From Cellulomonas xylanilytica (GTDB lineage: Bacteria; Actinomycetota; Actinomycetes; Actinomycetales; Cellulomonadaceae), in contig NZ_BJUB01000008.1 of the NCBI RefSeq assembly GCF_007989805.1, positions 62,001 to 126,000 of the forward strand: 64,000 nt of DNA, read 5' to 3'. The position numbers and the translations under genes were made by a program. Positions 1 through 8,338 of this stretch are shown here, piece by piece (the stretch's first letter is position 1; each line of letters opens with the position of its first letter). A model generated the notes under the pieces. The model saw nothing but the letters and a program-made list of their open reading frames with translations, searched no databases and was not told where the DNA came from.

Positions 1-495
1 ACGCGCCTGCTCGACCGGTTCGGGCGGGTCGACGTGCTGCGCGTCTCCGGCGTCGTCTCCGTCGTGGGCCTGCTGCTGTTCGGGTTCGCGCCGACCTTCG
101 CGCTGGCCGGTGCCGGCATCGTGCTGTGGGGCTTCGGCGCGGCGCTGGCCGTGCCCGTCGGCATCGCGGCCGCGTCCGACGACCCGCTGCGGGCCGCCGG
201 CCGCGTGGCGGTCGTGTCGTCGTTCGCCTCGGTGGCCTCGATCGCGGCGCCGCCGCTGCTCGGCATCGCGGCCGCGTCCACGGGAGCCCGGCACGCCCTG
301 GCGCTGATCGCCGTGGCGATGGTCGCGAGCGTCCTGCTCGCCCACCAGGTCGCCCCCGAGAGCCCGTCGATCGAGGACGAGCCCGTGCGTCATGACGTCG
401 AGGACCCGACGGCCCTCGACCTGCCCGATCCCACCCCGCACACGCCCGATGCTCCTCGTGCGCGTGCCCTGACCCTGACGGGGACGACATCATGA
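1..495 (+). CDS. MFS transporter, C-terminal part (5' end outside the window)
   Basis: The reading frame is open from base 1, so only the last 164 residues are present. They form alternating hydrophobic stretches (about residues 15-35, 37-57, 72-90 and 93-112) followed by a hydrophilic tail rich in Pro, Asp and Glu. The segment aligns closely with the C-terminal third of the next gene: both have LLDR.GRV.VLR, then a G(A)GAAL..PVG motif and a DDP.RAA.RV.VVS motif. It is therefore a tandem paralog in the major facilitator superfamily, probably a sugar or drug-type secondary transporter; the substrate cannot be read from sequence. Its stop overlaps the start of the next gene by 4 bp (ATGA), which indicates co-translation. 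Confidence 0.85.
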   Translation, partial: TRLLDRFGRVDVLRVSGVVSVVGLLLFGFAPTFALAGAGIVLWGFGAALAVPVGIAAASDDPLRAAGRVAVVSSFASVASIAAPPLLGIAAASTGARHALALIAVAMVASVLLAHQVAPESPSIEDEPVRHDVEDPTALDLPDPTPHTPDAPRARALTLTGTTS

Positions 496-1760
496 GCACC
501 GGAGGGCCGATGACGACGCCAGCGGGACACGACGACGAGCTGACCACGACGGGCGCGCCCGCGCGCGTGTCCCGGGCGGTCGAACGGGCGTCGATCGCCG
601 TGTTCGCGGTGTTCTTCCTCAACGGGTTCAACTTCGCCAGCTGGGCCGCCCGGCTCCCCGCGATCCGGGACGGGCTCGACTTCTCCCCGGCGCAGATGGG
701 GCTGCTGCTGCTCGTCGGCTCCGTCGGCTCGCTCGTGGCGCTGCCCCTGTCCGGGATGGTCGTCGAGCGGCTGGGCGCGCGGCGCACGGTCCTGGCCTTC
801 GCGTGCCTGAACGCCGGCGGCCTGGTCGTGGCCTCGGTCGGCGTGGCGCTGGGCCAGGTGCTCGTCGTCGGCTTCGGGCTCGTCCTGTTCGGCGTCGGCA
901 CGGGCGTCTGGGACGCGTCGATGAACGTCGAGGGCGCCGTGGTCGAGCAGCACCTGGGGCGCACCGTGATGCCCCGCTACCACGCCGGGTTCTCGTTCGG
1001 CACCGTCGCCGCGGCCGGTGTCGCCGCCGTCGCCGCCGGCCTGCACGTGCCGGTCGTGGTGCACATCCCGGTCGCTGTCGTGCTGTCCGTCATCGGCGTC
1101 GCGTTCGCCGTGCGTGCCTTCCTGCCGATCGTCGACGAGCCGGAGGTCCGGCACGAGACCGAACGTCCCCAGAAGGGTGCCCGGGGTGCGCTCGCCGCGT
1201 GGCTCGAGCCGCGCACGCTGCTGATCGGGCTCGTCGTCCTGGCCGCAGCGCTCACGGAGGGCTCGGCGAACGACTGGGTCAGCCTCGCGGTCGTCGACGG
1301 CTTCGACGTCCAGGACGCCGTCGGCGCGGTCGCGTTCGCCGTCTTCGTCACGGCGATGACCGCGATGCGCTGGTTCGGCACCACGCTGCTCGACCGGTAC
1401 GGCCGCGTCACGGTCCTGCGCCTGTCCGCGGCGCTGTCGCTGGTCGGTCTGCTGGTCTTCGGCCTGGCCGGGCCGCTGTGGCTCGCCGTGGTCGGCATCG
1501 TGGCGTGGGGCGCCGGGGCCGCGCTCGGGTTCCCGGTGGGCATGAGCGCCGCGGCGGACGATCCCGTGCGCGCCGCCGCCCGGGTGAGCGTGGTCTCGAC
1601 CATCGGCTACAGCGCGTTCCTCGCCGGTCCGCCGCTGCTCGGGCTGCTCGCCCAGCACGTCGGCTACCGGCACGCGCTGCTGGTGATCATCGTCCCGATC
1701 GTGCTCGGCCTGCTGGTGGTCAACGCCGCCGCGCCGTTGAAGAAGCCGGCCCAGGGTTAG
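492..1760 (+). CDS. MFS transporter
   Basis: A 422-residue integral membrane protein of the usual 12-helix MFS length. A 35-residue cytoplasmic N-terminus leads into helix 1 (about residues 37-55). The loop 2-3 region has the MFS-like pattern SGMVVERLGARRTV, and the second half repeats it as LLDRYGRVTVLR. The short motif WAARLPAIRDGL after helix 1 resembles the YbjJ/fucose-permease-like branch of MFS exporters; that assignment is by resemblance only. It starts with ATG overlapping the stop of an upstream paralog, so the two probably form one operon. murB follows after 9 bp, but the TAG stop here also forms part of a likely separate murB promoter. Substrate is unknown. Confidence 0.85.
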   Translation: MSTGGPMTTPAGHDDELTTTGAPARVSRAVERASIAVFAVFFLNGFNFASWAARLPAIRDGLDFSPAQMGLLLLVGSVGSLVALPLSGMVVERLGARRTVLAFACLNAGGLVVASVGVALGQVLVVGFGLVLFGVGTGVWDASMNVEGAVVEQHLGRTVMPRYHAGFSFGTVAAAGVAAVAAGLHVPVVVHIPVAVVLSVIGVAFAVRAFLPIVDEPEVRHETERPQKGARGALAAWLEPRTLLIGLVVLAAALTEGSANDWVSLAVVDGFDVQDAVGAVAFAVFVTAMTAMRWFGTTLLDRYGRVTVLRLSAALSLVGLLVFGLAGPLWLAVVGIVAWGAGAALGFPVGMSAAADDPVRAAARVSVVSTIGYSAFLAGPPLLGLLAQHVGYRHALLVIIVPIVLGLLVVNAAAPLKKPAQG

Positions 1761-1769
1761 CCTGGTCGG

Positions 1770-2924
1770 GTGCAGACAGAGCTGAGCACGGCCGACTGCT
1801 CGCCGGCGTCCGTCCCCCCGACGATCACGTGGCCGGCCCGGACGACCTCGTCGTCGACCCTCGCGGACCTCACGACGCTGCGCGTCGGCGGACCGCCGCG
1901 GCGGTACGTCGAGACGTCCACCGAGGCCGAGCTGATCGACGCGGTCCGCGCAGCCGACGCCGACGGGGAGCCAGTGCTGGTGCTGGGCGGCGGCTCGAAC
2001 CTCCTGGTCGCCGACGCCGGCTTCGACGGCGTCGTCGTGCGGGATGTGCGCAGCGGCATCGAGGTGCCGGACGCCTCCGCGTGCGCCGGGGCGACGCTCA
2101 CCGTCCCCGCCGGGACGCCGTGGGACGACGTGGTCCGGTACGCGGTCGAGCAGGAGCTCACCGGCATCGAGACGCTGGCCGGCATCCCGGGGTCGACGGG
2201 CGCGACGCCGGTGCAGAACGTCGGCGCGTACGGCCAGGAGGTGTCGCAGAGCATCTCGACGGTCCGGGTCTGGGACCGCGGTCGCGGCAAGGTCCGGACG
2301 CTCCCGCTCGTCACGCTCGCGTTCGGCTACCGGACGTCGCTGCTGAAGCGGTCGATGCGCGAGACCGACCCCGCCGACCCGCGCGCCCCCTGGGCGCCGA
2401 CCCCTCGCTACGTGGTGCTCGACGTGACGTTCCAGCTGCGCCCCGGCACGCTGTCCCGCCCGATCGCCTACGCCGAGCTGGCCCGCACGCTCGGGGTCGA
2501 GGTCGGCAGGCGGGCCCCGCTGGCGGACGTCCGCGAGACCGTGCTGGCGCTGCGGGCCCGCAAGGGCATGGTGCTCGACGGGGACGACCACGACACGTGG
2601 AGCGCCGGCTCGTTCTTCACCAACCCGTTCCTCGCCCCCGACGCGGCGGCGGAGCTCCCGGACGACGCGCCGCGCTTCCCCACGCAGGACGAGCGCATCA
2701 AGACGAGCGCGGCCTGGCTCATCGAGCGGTCCGGGTTCTCCCGGGGCTTCGGCGCGCCGGGACCGGCCAGCCTGTCGACCAAGCACACGCTCGCGCTGAC
2801 CAACCGCGGGGGAGCGAAGGCGGAGGACCTCCTGGCCCTCGCGCGTCAGGTGCGCGACGGCGTCCGGTCGTCCTTCGGCGTCGAGCTGGAACCCGAGCCC
2901 GTGCTGGTGGGCGTCTCGCTCTGA
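1770..2924 (+). CDS. murB: UDP-N-acetylmuramate dehydrogenase (MurB)
   Basis: MurB reduces UDP-N-acetylglucosamine-enolpyruvate with NADPH to UDP-N-acetylmuramate in peptidoglycan synthesis, in the cytoplasm, using FAD. The 384 residues show the FAD-binding signature LGGGSNLLVAD (about 72-82), the second nucleotide-binding loop AGIPGSTGATPVQNVGAYGQE (137-157), the substrate Arg in FGYRTSLLK (R188) and the catalytic Ser in WSAGSFFTNP (S281). Acidic residues near the C-terminus (ELEPEPV) fit the family's final conserved Glu. The GTG start lies 6 nt after a TAGCCT box (1758-1763), suggesting a leaderless message. Its 3' end overlaps the convergent GntR gene by 79 bp. Confidence 0.95.
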   Translation: MQTELSTADCSPASVPPTITWPARTTSSSTLADLTTLRVGGPPRRYVETSTEAELIDAVRAADADGEPVLVLGGGSNLLVADAGFDGVVVRDVRSGIEVPDASACAGATLTVPAGTPWDDVVRYAVEQELTGIETLAGIPGSTGATPVQNVGAYGQEVSQSISTVRVWDRGRGKVRTLPLVTLAFGYRTSLLKRSMRETDPADPRAPWAPTPRYVVLDVTFQLRPGTLSRPIAYAELARTLGVEVGRRAPLADVRETVLALRARKGMVLDGDDHDTWSAGSFFTNPFLAPDAAAELPDDAPRFPTQDERIKTSAAWLIERSGFSRGFGAPGPASLSTKHTLALTNRGGAKAEDLLALARQVRDGVRSSFGVELEPEPVLVGVSL

Positions 2925-3286
2925 CGCCCGAGCAGCGCACCGTGCACCAGCACGAGCGCCTCGTCGTCGCTCAGTCCCGCCGCGCGCACCGCCGACACGT
3001 ACGTCTCGGCAGCGCGTCGTGCGAGGTCCGTGGGCACCGACGCGCCCTCCGCGATGACGGTCCCCGCGCGTCGACGGGTCTCGACGACGCCCTCCGCCTC
3101 GAGCTCGCGGAACGCGCGTGCCACGGTCCCGGCCGCGAGCCCCAGGTCGGTGGCCAGCGCGCGGATGGTGGGCAGCCGGTCGCCCGCGACCAGCCGACCG
3201 GCCGCGACGTGCGCGACGACCTGCGCCCGGATCTGCTCGAACGCGGGCACGCCGGAGGTGAGGTCCACCTCGAGCTGGGCGGTCAT
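2846..3286 (-). CDS. GntR-family transcriptional regulator (YtrA-like, short)
   Basis: A 146-residue protein with a winged helix-turn-helix at residues 10-80: the DNA-binding core reads DRLPTIRALATDLGLAAGTV, followed by ARAFRELEAEGVVETRRRAGT, the usual GntR wing. The region after the HTH is only about 65 residues, too short for a FadR or HutC ligand domain, so it belongs with the small YtrA-type GntR regulators, usually encoded beside membrane proteins or ABC transporters. Its ATG overlaps the stop of the membrane-protein gene by 4 bp, so the pair is translationally coupled. A perfect inverted repeat upstream of that gene (4224-4251) is the likely operator, implying autoregulation. The 3' end runs antisense into murB. 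Confidence 0.88.
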   Translation of the reverse strand: MTAQLEVDLTSGVPAFEQIRAQVVAHVAAGRLVAGDRLPTIRALATDLGLAAGTVARAFRELEAEGVVETRRRAGTVIAEGASVPTDLARRAAETYVSAVRAAGLSDDEALVLVHGALLGRQSETPTSTGSGSSSTPKDDRTPSRT

Positions 3287-4212
3287 GCGGCGACCTGCGC
3301 GGGCTGCGTGTAGGGCTCGGCGCGCTGCGACGCCGGCGCGGACGGGCGGGCGCGGGACGCCCGGACGGCGACCACGACCGACACGATCACGATCACCAGC
3401 GCGGTGAGGCGGCCCACCGTGCCGACGACCTCGGAGCTGCCGCGCCCGAAGGCGTCCGCCCAGCGTGGCTGCACGGCGGCCACGGCGTTCGCGGCGAAGA
3501 ACAGGCAGCCGGCGAGCGTGCACGCCGCGACCAGCTGGACACCCGCCAGGATGCGTGCCGCGGACGTCCGGCGCAGCGCCACGTCGTCCGTGGGGGAGGT
3601 GTCGGACACGGCCGCGCGTCGAGCGACGAGGAGGAGGACGCCGACGCACCCGAGACCCAGCAGGACCGTCGCCGGGACGATGGTCCGGCCGTAGTAGGCG
3701 CCGGGGAACGGGCTGGCCGTCGAGACCAGCTGGTCGGCGTGGGCGTACGACAGGCTGCGGCCCCCGGTGCCCGCCGCCAGCGCGCACACCGTCAGCAGCA
3801 CGCCGAGGGCCGCGAACCACGCGGCCGTCAGCCAGGCGAGGGTGTGCGGCGTCACGTCACGGATGCGTCGCCGGGCGAGCGCTGCCCGTCGCACGGCGCC
3901 GGCCGGTCGGGGCCACGTCAGCTCGCCGGCGGCGTGGACGGCCACGAAGGCGATCCCCGCGACGGCCGGGAGCGCGGCGACGACGGCGCCGCGTGACGGT
4001 CCGCTCAGGCTGCCGGTCAGGGCCGCCGCGAGGAGCACCGGCAGCGGGACGAGCGCCGCCCAGGCGGCGGCGGAGACCCGGCGGGCATGCCGCTCGGCGG
4101 CGATCCACGCCTGCGACGGCGTCGCCGGCCCAGCTGTGCGCACGGGTCGCAGGGACCAAGCAAGACCGGCCACGAGCAGCGCGACGAGGATGTACCAGAC
4201 CCAGCTGGCCAT
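3283..4212 (-). CDS. Multi-spanning membrane protein of unknown function
   Basis: A 309-residue hydrophobic protein with about seven predicted membrane segments (roughly residues 4-20, 48-68, 75-95, 125-148, 179-199, 217-240 and 262-282) and a polar, Pro/Ala/Arg-rich C-terminal tail. I recognise no catalytic motif. Start: ATG preceded by GGGAGG 7 nt upstream. It is the first gene of a two-gene operon with the GntR regulator and is therefore probably the main target of that regulator. YtrA-type regulators often control envelope-stress or transport functions, so an envelope role is plausible, but no specific function can be supported. Confidence 0.8.
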   Translation of the reverse strand: MASWVWYILVALLVAGLAWSLRPVRTAGPATPSQAWIAAERHARRVSAAAWAALVPLPVLLAAALTGSLSGPSRGAVVAALPAVAGIAFVAVHAAGELTWPRPAGAVRRAALARRRIRDVTPHTLAWLTAAWFAALGVLLTVCALAAGTGGRSLSYAHADQLVSTASPFPGAYYGRTIVPATVLLGLGCVGVLLLVARRAAVSDTSPTDDVALRRTSAARILAGVQLVAACTLAGCLFFAANAVAAVQPRWADAFGRGSSEVVGTVGRLTALVIVIVSVVVAVRASRARPSAPASQRAEPYTQPAQVAA

Positions 4213-4223
4213 GACGACCTCCC

Positions 4224-4251
4224 TGTATCAATCAACTAATGCATTGATACA
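4224..4251. promoter_or_regulatory. Probable GntR operator (perfect inverted repeat)
   Basis: TGTATCAAT (4224-4232) and ATTGATACA (4243-4251) are perfect 9-bp inverted repeats separated by 10 bp. They sit directly upstream of the membrane-protein/GntR operon and about 12 bp from its start codon. The AT-rich site stands out in very GC-rich surroundings. Placement over the promoter/RBS region and the presence of a GntR gene in the same operon argue for autorepression. Confidence 0.75.
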
Positions 4252-4271
4252 ATCGCTCGGCCGGCTCGGTG

Positions 4272-5297
4272 TCAAGCAGCGAGCCAGGCGTCGACCCCGG
4301 AGAGCAGTCGCGCCCGGACGTCGTCGGCCGCGCGGCTGGCCCGCACGGACGCCCGCGCCAGGTCCGCCAGCTCGTCGTCGGAGAACCCGTGCGCGTCCCG
4401 CGCGATCACGTACTGGTCCAGCAGGCGCGAGCGGAACAGCAGCGGGTCGTCGGCCCCGAGCGCCACGGTCGCCCCGGCCTCCACCAGCGCGCGCAGCGGC
4501 ACCTCGTCGGCCGACGCGTACACGCCGAGCGACACGTTCGACGCCGGGCACACCTCGAGCGCGACGCCGCCCGCGACCACCCGCTCGAGCACCCGGGGAT
4601 CCTCCGCGGACCGCACCCCGTGGCCCAGCCGGTCGGGGCGCAGGTGGTCGACCACGTCCTCCACGTGCGCAGGTCCCAGTAGCTCGCCGCCGTGCGGCAC
4701 GGACGCCAGACCGGCCGCACGGGCGATCGCGAACGCGTGCGCGAACTCCGCGGTCTCGCCCCGCCGCTCGTCGTTCGACAGCCCGAACCCGACGACCTGA
4801 CCGGGGCCGTCGCCCGCGTGGTGCGCGGCCAGCCGTGCGAGCGTGCGCGCCTCCAGGGGGTGCCGCATCCGGGAGGCAGCGACGATCACCCCGACGTCCA
4901 CCCCGGTGTCGGCGGACGCCTGGCGGGCCGCGTCGAGCACGATCTCGAGCGCCGGCGTCAGGCCCCCGACGAACGGCGCGTACGACGTCGGGTCCACCTG
5001 GAGCTCCAGGCGGCCCGAGCCCTCCGCCGCGTCGTCCTGGGCCGCCTCCGCGACGATCCGCCGCATGTCGGCCTCGCTGCGCACGCAGGCCCGTGCCGCG
5101 TCGTACAGCCGCTGGAACCGGAACCAGCCGCGCTCGGTGGACGGCACGTGCAACGGGTCGTCGTCGAGGAGCGCGGACGGCAGGCGGATCCCGTGCGTCG
5201 CCGCCAGGTCCGCCAGCGTGGACACCCGCATCGACCCCGTGAAGTGCAGGTGCAGGTGTGCCTTGGGCAGCAGTGCGAGGTCGCGCGTCGAGGTCAC
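4272..5297 (-). CDS. Adenosine deaminase family protein
   Basis: Adenosine deaminases hydrolyse adenosine or related purines to inosine and ammonia in the cytoplasm. The 341-residue protein has the metal pair H16/H18 in KAHLHLHFTGS, the catalytic H202 and E205 in SVPHGGELLG, H226 in RLGHGVRS, the EVCPASNVSLG strand (248-258) and the metal/catalytic Asp in LGADDP (283-284). Length matches the bacterial family (330-350). It starts with GTG overlapping the response-regulator stop by 4 bp, making it the third gene of a kinase/regulator/deaminase operon. The exact substrate (adenosine versus a modified or alternative purine) is not determined by these motifs. Confidence 0.88.
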   Translation of the reverse strand: MTSTRDLALLPKAHLHLHFTGSMRVSTLADLAATHGIRLPSALLDDDPLHVPSTERGWFRFQRLYDAARACVRSEADMRRIVAEAAQDDAAEGSGRLELQVDPTSYAPFVGGLTPALEIVLDAARQASADTGVDVGVIVAASRMRHPLEARTLARLAAHHAGDGPGQVVGFGLSNDERRGETAEFAHAFAIARAAGLASVPHGGELLGPAHVEDVVDHLRPDRLGHGVRSAEDPRVLERVVAGGVALEVCPASNVSLGVYASADEVPLRALVEAGATVALGADDPLLFRSRLLDQYVIARDAHGFSDDELADLARASVRASRAADDVRARLLSGVDAWLAA

Positions 5298-5986
5298 GCG
5301 CCTGCCGTCGTGGTCGTGGCGACGTCGATCAGCCGGTACCCGACACCGCGGACGGTGTCGAAGTGCTCGGCGCCGACCTTCCGGCGCAGGTACCGCACGT
5401 AGACGTCGACGACGTTGGAGCCCGGGTCGAAGTCGAACCCCCAGACCTCCGAGAGCAGGCGTTCGCGCGTGAGCACGTCACCGGGGTGCCGCAGGAACGT
5501 CTCCGCCAGCGCGAACTCGCGGGCCGACAGGTCGACCTCCTGGTTGCCCACCTTCATCCGCCGGGTCCGCAGGTCCAGCTGGAGCGCGCCGTGCTTGAGC
5601 ACCGACGTCTCGCCGGACGCCGCCCCCTGTGCCCGCAGCCGCAGCCGCACGCGGGCCAGCAGCTCCTCGAACCGGAACGGCTTGGCCATGTAGTCGTCGG
5701 CCCCGGACTCCAGGCCGGTGACGGTGTCCGTGACGGACGACCGTGCGGTCAGCACGATGACGGGGACGGTCTCGCCGGCCGCCCGCAGCCGGCGCAGGAC
5801 CTCGAAGCCGTCGATGTCGACGAGGCCGAGGTCGAGGATGAGCAGGTCGACGTCCCCGGAGTGGACCCGGGTCAGAGCCTCCTCGCCGGAGGTCACCGCG
5901 CTCGTCTCGAAGCCGGAGGCGCGCAGGCCCTTGGCGACGAACGCGGCGATACGTTCTTCGTCCTCCGCGATGAGGATGTGCGTCAT
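5294..5986 (-). CDS. OmpR-family response regulator
   Basis: A 230-residue two-domain regulator. The receiver domain (1-115) has the acidic pair E8/D9, phospho-acceptor D52 in LLILDLG, T80 in VIVLTARS and K102 in YMAKPF. The C-terminal winged helix (about 130-225) carries the OmpR/PhoB features LSAREFALAETFLRHPGDV, RERLLSEVWG and VDVYVRYLRRK, and ends with the YRL wing. It is translated from an ATG that overlaps the kinase stop by 4 bp and is followed by the adenosine deaminase, again with a 4-bp overlap. It is the cognate partner of the upstream kinase; target promoters are not identifiable from the window. Confidence 0.95.
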   Translation of the reverse strand: MTHILIAEDEERIAAFVAKGLRASGFETSAVTSGEEALTRVHSGDVDLLILDLGLVDIDGFEVLRRLRAAGETVPVIVLTARSSVTDTVTGLESGADDYMAKPFRFEELLARVRLRLRAQGAASGETSVLKHGALQLDLRTRRMKVGNQEVDLSAREFALAETFLRHPGDVLTRERLLSEVWGFDFDPGSNVVDVYVRYLRRKVGAEHFDTVRGVGYRLIDVATTTTAGA

Positions 5987-7524
5987 AGGTACTCCACGAG
6001 CTCGGTGACAGGTCGGGGTTCGCCGTCCACGAGGTCGACAGCCGGCAGGTCCAGCACGAAGACCGCGCCGGAGCCGACGTTAGCCGGTGGATGCTCCACG
6101 AACACACGTCCGTGGTGGGCGTGTGCGATCGCGGCGACGATGGGCAGCCCCAGGCCGGCCCCGTGCGAGATGCGGTCGGCCTGCCCGCGGTGGAACCGTT
6201 CGAAGATGCGGTCGGTCTCGGCGGCCGGCACGCCCGGTCCCTCGTCGCGCACCCACAGGAGCAGCCGGTCGCCTGACACCTCGCTCCCCAGCCGCACGGT
6301 CGAGCCGGGCGCGGAGTACCGGTGCGCGTTCGCGACGAGCTGCAGCCACGCCTGCGTGATCCGCTGGGCGTCCAGCAGCACGGTGACGTCCGCCCGCGAA
6401 GCGACCACCCAGCGCCGGTCGCCGAGGCCGCGCGCCTTGTCGTGCACGTCGTCCGTCAGCCGCCCGACGTCGGTGGGCGCCAGCCGGACGAAGTCGGGCC
6501 GGTCGGCGGTGGCCAGCGTCATGAGGTCGTCGACGAGCCGCTGCATCCGGTCGAGCTCGTCCAGGGCGAGCGCCTGCGTGGCGCGCACGTCGTCGGGGTC
6601 GTCCGCGTCGACCAGCTCGAGGTGGCCGCGCACGATCGTCAGGGGCGTGCGCAGCTCGTGCCCGACGTCGTCGAGGAGCTCGCGCTGCGACCCGAAGGCG
6701 CGCTCGAGGCGGTCGAGCATCGCGTTGACCGTGCGGGCCAGGTTGGACAGGTCGTCCTTGCCGGTGACCGTGATGCGTTCCGAGAGGTCGGACTCCGTGA
6801 TGCGGCGCGTGGTGTCCCGCAGGAGCCGGATGGGTCGCAGCAGGCGGCCGACGACGAACCACGCGACGACCGAGATGACCGCGAGCGCGGCGAGGCCGAC
6901 CGCGGAGTAGGTGAAGAACGTGCTGCGCAGGCCCGACATCTCCGCGGACCGGTCGAACGCCACGACGAACAGCCCGGCGCTCGGGTCCCCGGCCAGCAGC
7001 ACCGGCACGGCGATGAAGCGGTACTGCGTGATCGACGTGCCCACGGTGCGTGGCAGCGACGGCTCGTCGGGGGTGATCTCGGACAGCACCGCGACCAGCT
7101 CGGGGTCCTTCTCCAGCCGCACGGACCTCGTCTCCGCGGCGGGCCGCAGGTGGAGCTCGCCGTCGAGCAGCGTGACGACGCCCTCGTTCTTGCCGGGCAC
7201 GCGGGCGCGGATGCCCTCCCGGAGCACGTCGCTCACGCTGGCGAACGGCTGGCCGGTCTCCCGGTCCTCGGCGGCCTCGACGACGCGGAGCGCTGCCACG
7301 GCGCGGGACAACGAGTTGTCGATCCGCTCGTCGGTCTCGGCGGCCTGCAGCGCGAACGCGGTCGCGCCGGCGATCATCACCGTCAGCGCGGAGAGCACGA
7401 CCACCGCGGTCAGCAGCCGGGCTCTTACCGTCAGGTGCGCCAGCGTCCGCTGGTAGACGGGGATGGCGCCCGTCGCGGAACCGGGCGTGTCGGCGTGGGC
7501 GCCGGCCCGGGCGCTGCGTGGCAT
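5983..7524 (-). CDS. Membrane sensor histidine kinase
   Basis: A 513-residue class I kinase. Order: cytoplasmic N-terminus, TM1 (about 36-58), an extracytoplasmic sensor of about 145 residues with no recognisable fold, TM2 (205-227), HAMP (228-280), dimerisation/phospho-acceptor helix with H289 in DDVGHELRTPLT, and an ATPase domain with N-box N399 (LVANAHRYS), G1 VRDEGPGVP (425-433), F-box FERFHRG (441-447) and G2 HGAGLGLPIV (454-463). All catalytic elements are intact. It is the first gene of the operon, so the kinase precedes its regulator, the reverse of the most common order. The signal is unknown. Confidence 0.95.
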   Translation of the reverse strand: MPRSARAGAHADTPGSATGAIPVYQRTLAHLTVRARLLTAVVVLSALTVMIAGATAFALQAAETDERIDNSLSRAVAALRVVEAAEDRETGQPFASVSDVLREGIRARVPGKNEGVVTLLDGELHLRPAAETRSVRLEKDPELVAVLSEITPDEPSLPRTVGTSITQYRFIAVPVLLAGDPSAGLFVVAFDRSAEMSGLRSTFFTYSAVGLAALAVISVVAWFVVGRLLRPIRLLRDTTRRITESDLSERITVTGKDDLSNLARTVNAMLDRLERAFGSQRELLDDVGHELRTPLTIVRGHLELVDADDPDDVRATQALALDELDRMQRLVDDLMTLATADRPDFVRLAPTDVGRLTDDVHDKARGLGDRRWVVASRADVTVLLDAQRITQAWLQLVANAHRYSAPGSTVRLGSEVSGDRLLLWVRDEGPGVPAAETDRIFERFHRGQADRISHGAGLGLPIVAAIAHAHHGRVFVEHPPANVGSGAVFVLDLPAVDLVDGEPRPVTELVEYL

Positions 7525-7566
7525 GCAGGCAAGTATGTCCGTCGCGACGCGTGGTGCGCAGGCGTC

Positions 7567-8331
7567 TCAGTCCAGCGACCGCATGAACGACCAGAGGTGC
7601 CCCTCGACGTCGTACGCGCTGTAGACGCGGTAGCCGTAGTCCTGGTCCACCGGCTGCTGCCGGACCTCGACGCCGGCCGCGACGGACCGCTCGTGGTGCG
7701 CGTCGACGTCGTCCACCAGCACGGCGACCGAGGCGGTGGTCGCGCCGACCGAACGGGGCGACGCCAGCCGGTACGCGTCCTGCTCCGGGTGCAGCCAGAT
7801 GACCCCGTCGCCGGCGTGCACCTCGCCGTGCACCGCCCGGCCCTCGCCGTCGCGCACGAGCTCGCCCGGCAGCAGCCCGAACCGCTCGACCAGCCACGCG
7901 TGCGCCGCGCCGACGTCGGCGTAGACGAGCAGCATGATGCGCTGCTGCGCCGGAGGCTCGAGGCTCGTCATCCCCTCGAGCACGGCGACCAGGTCGGTGC
8001 CACCCGCCTGGAGCGCCCCCGCCACGGTCGACCGCAGCCGGGCCGTCGCCTCCAGGCGCGCGTCGAGGGCGGCCAGGTGGGCCCGCATGGCCGACGCGAG
8101 GTCCCACGCGGGATCGTCGAGCGCGCGCCGCACCTCGGCCAGGTTCATGCCCAGCCGCCGCAGCAGCCCCACCCGGTACAGCCGTGCCTCGTCCTCGGCG
8201 TCGTAGAGGCGGTGCCCGGCGGGACTGCGTCCCGAGGGCGTCAGCAGCCCGATCTGCTCGTAGTAGTGCAGCGTCCGGACCGTCAGCCCGGTCGCCTCCG
8301 CCAGCTCGCCCACCCGGTGTCCTGTCGTCAT
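7567..8331 (-). CDS. MerR-type regulator fused to a VOC (glyoxalase/bleomycin-resistance) domain
   Basis: A 254-residue fusion. Residues 5-72 are a MerR winged HTH: VGELAEATGLTVRTLHYYEQ, then GLLTPSGRSPAGHRLYD and LRRLGMNLAEVRRAL. Residues 74-125 look like the coiled dimerisation helix. Residues 132-252 form a VOC module of the PhnB/glyoxalase type, with LLVYADVGAAHAWLVERFGL at its start, DDVDAHHERSVAAGVEV in the middle and a terminal DVEGHLWSF strand. VOC domains usually bind or convert small electrophiles, antibiotics or metals, so this protein may bind a ligand and regulate in one chain. Its promoter (8339-8369) has the 19-bp spacer typical of MerR targets, implying autoregulation. It appears leaderless. 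Confidence 0.9.
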   Translation of the reverse strand: MTTGHRVGELAEATGLTVRTLHYYEQIGLLTPSGRSPAGHRLYDAEDEARLYRVGLLRRLGMNLAEVRRALDDPAWDLASAMRAHLAALDARLEATARLRSTVAGALQAGGTDLVAVLEGMTSLEPPAQQRIMLLVYADVGAAHAWLVERFGLLPGELVRDGEGRAVHGEVHAGDGVIWLHPEQDAYRLASPRSVGATTASVAVLVDDVDAHHERSVAAGVEVRQQPVDQDYGYRVYSAYDVEGHLWSFMRSLD

Positions 8332-8338
8332 GCGACCG

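Noticed and set aside
390..2786. A very long minus-strand open frame (about 800 codons) opposite the MFS and murB genes
   Set aside because: It is an artefact of high GC: composition is dominated by Arg, Gly, Asp and His with no domain, and it lies opposite two well-supported genes.
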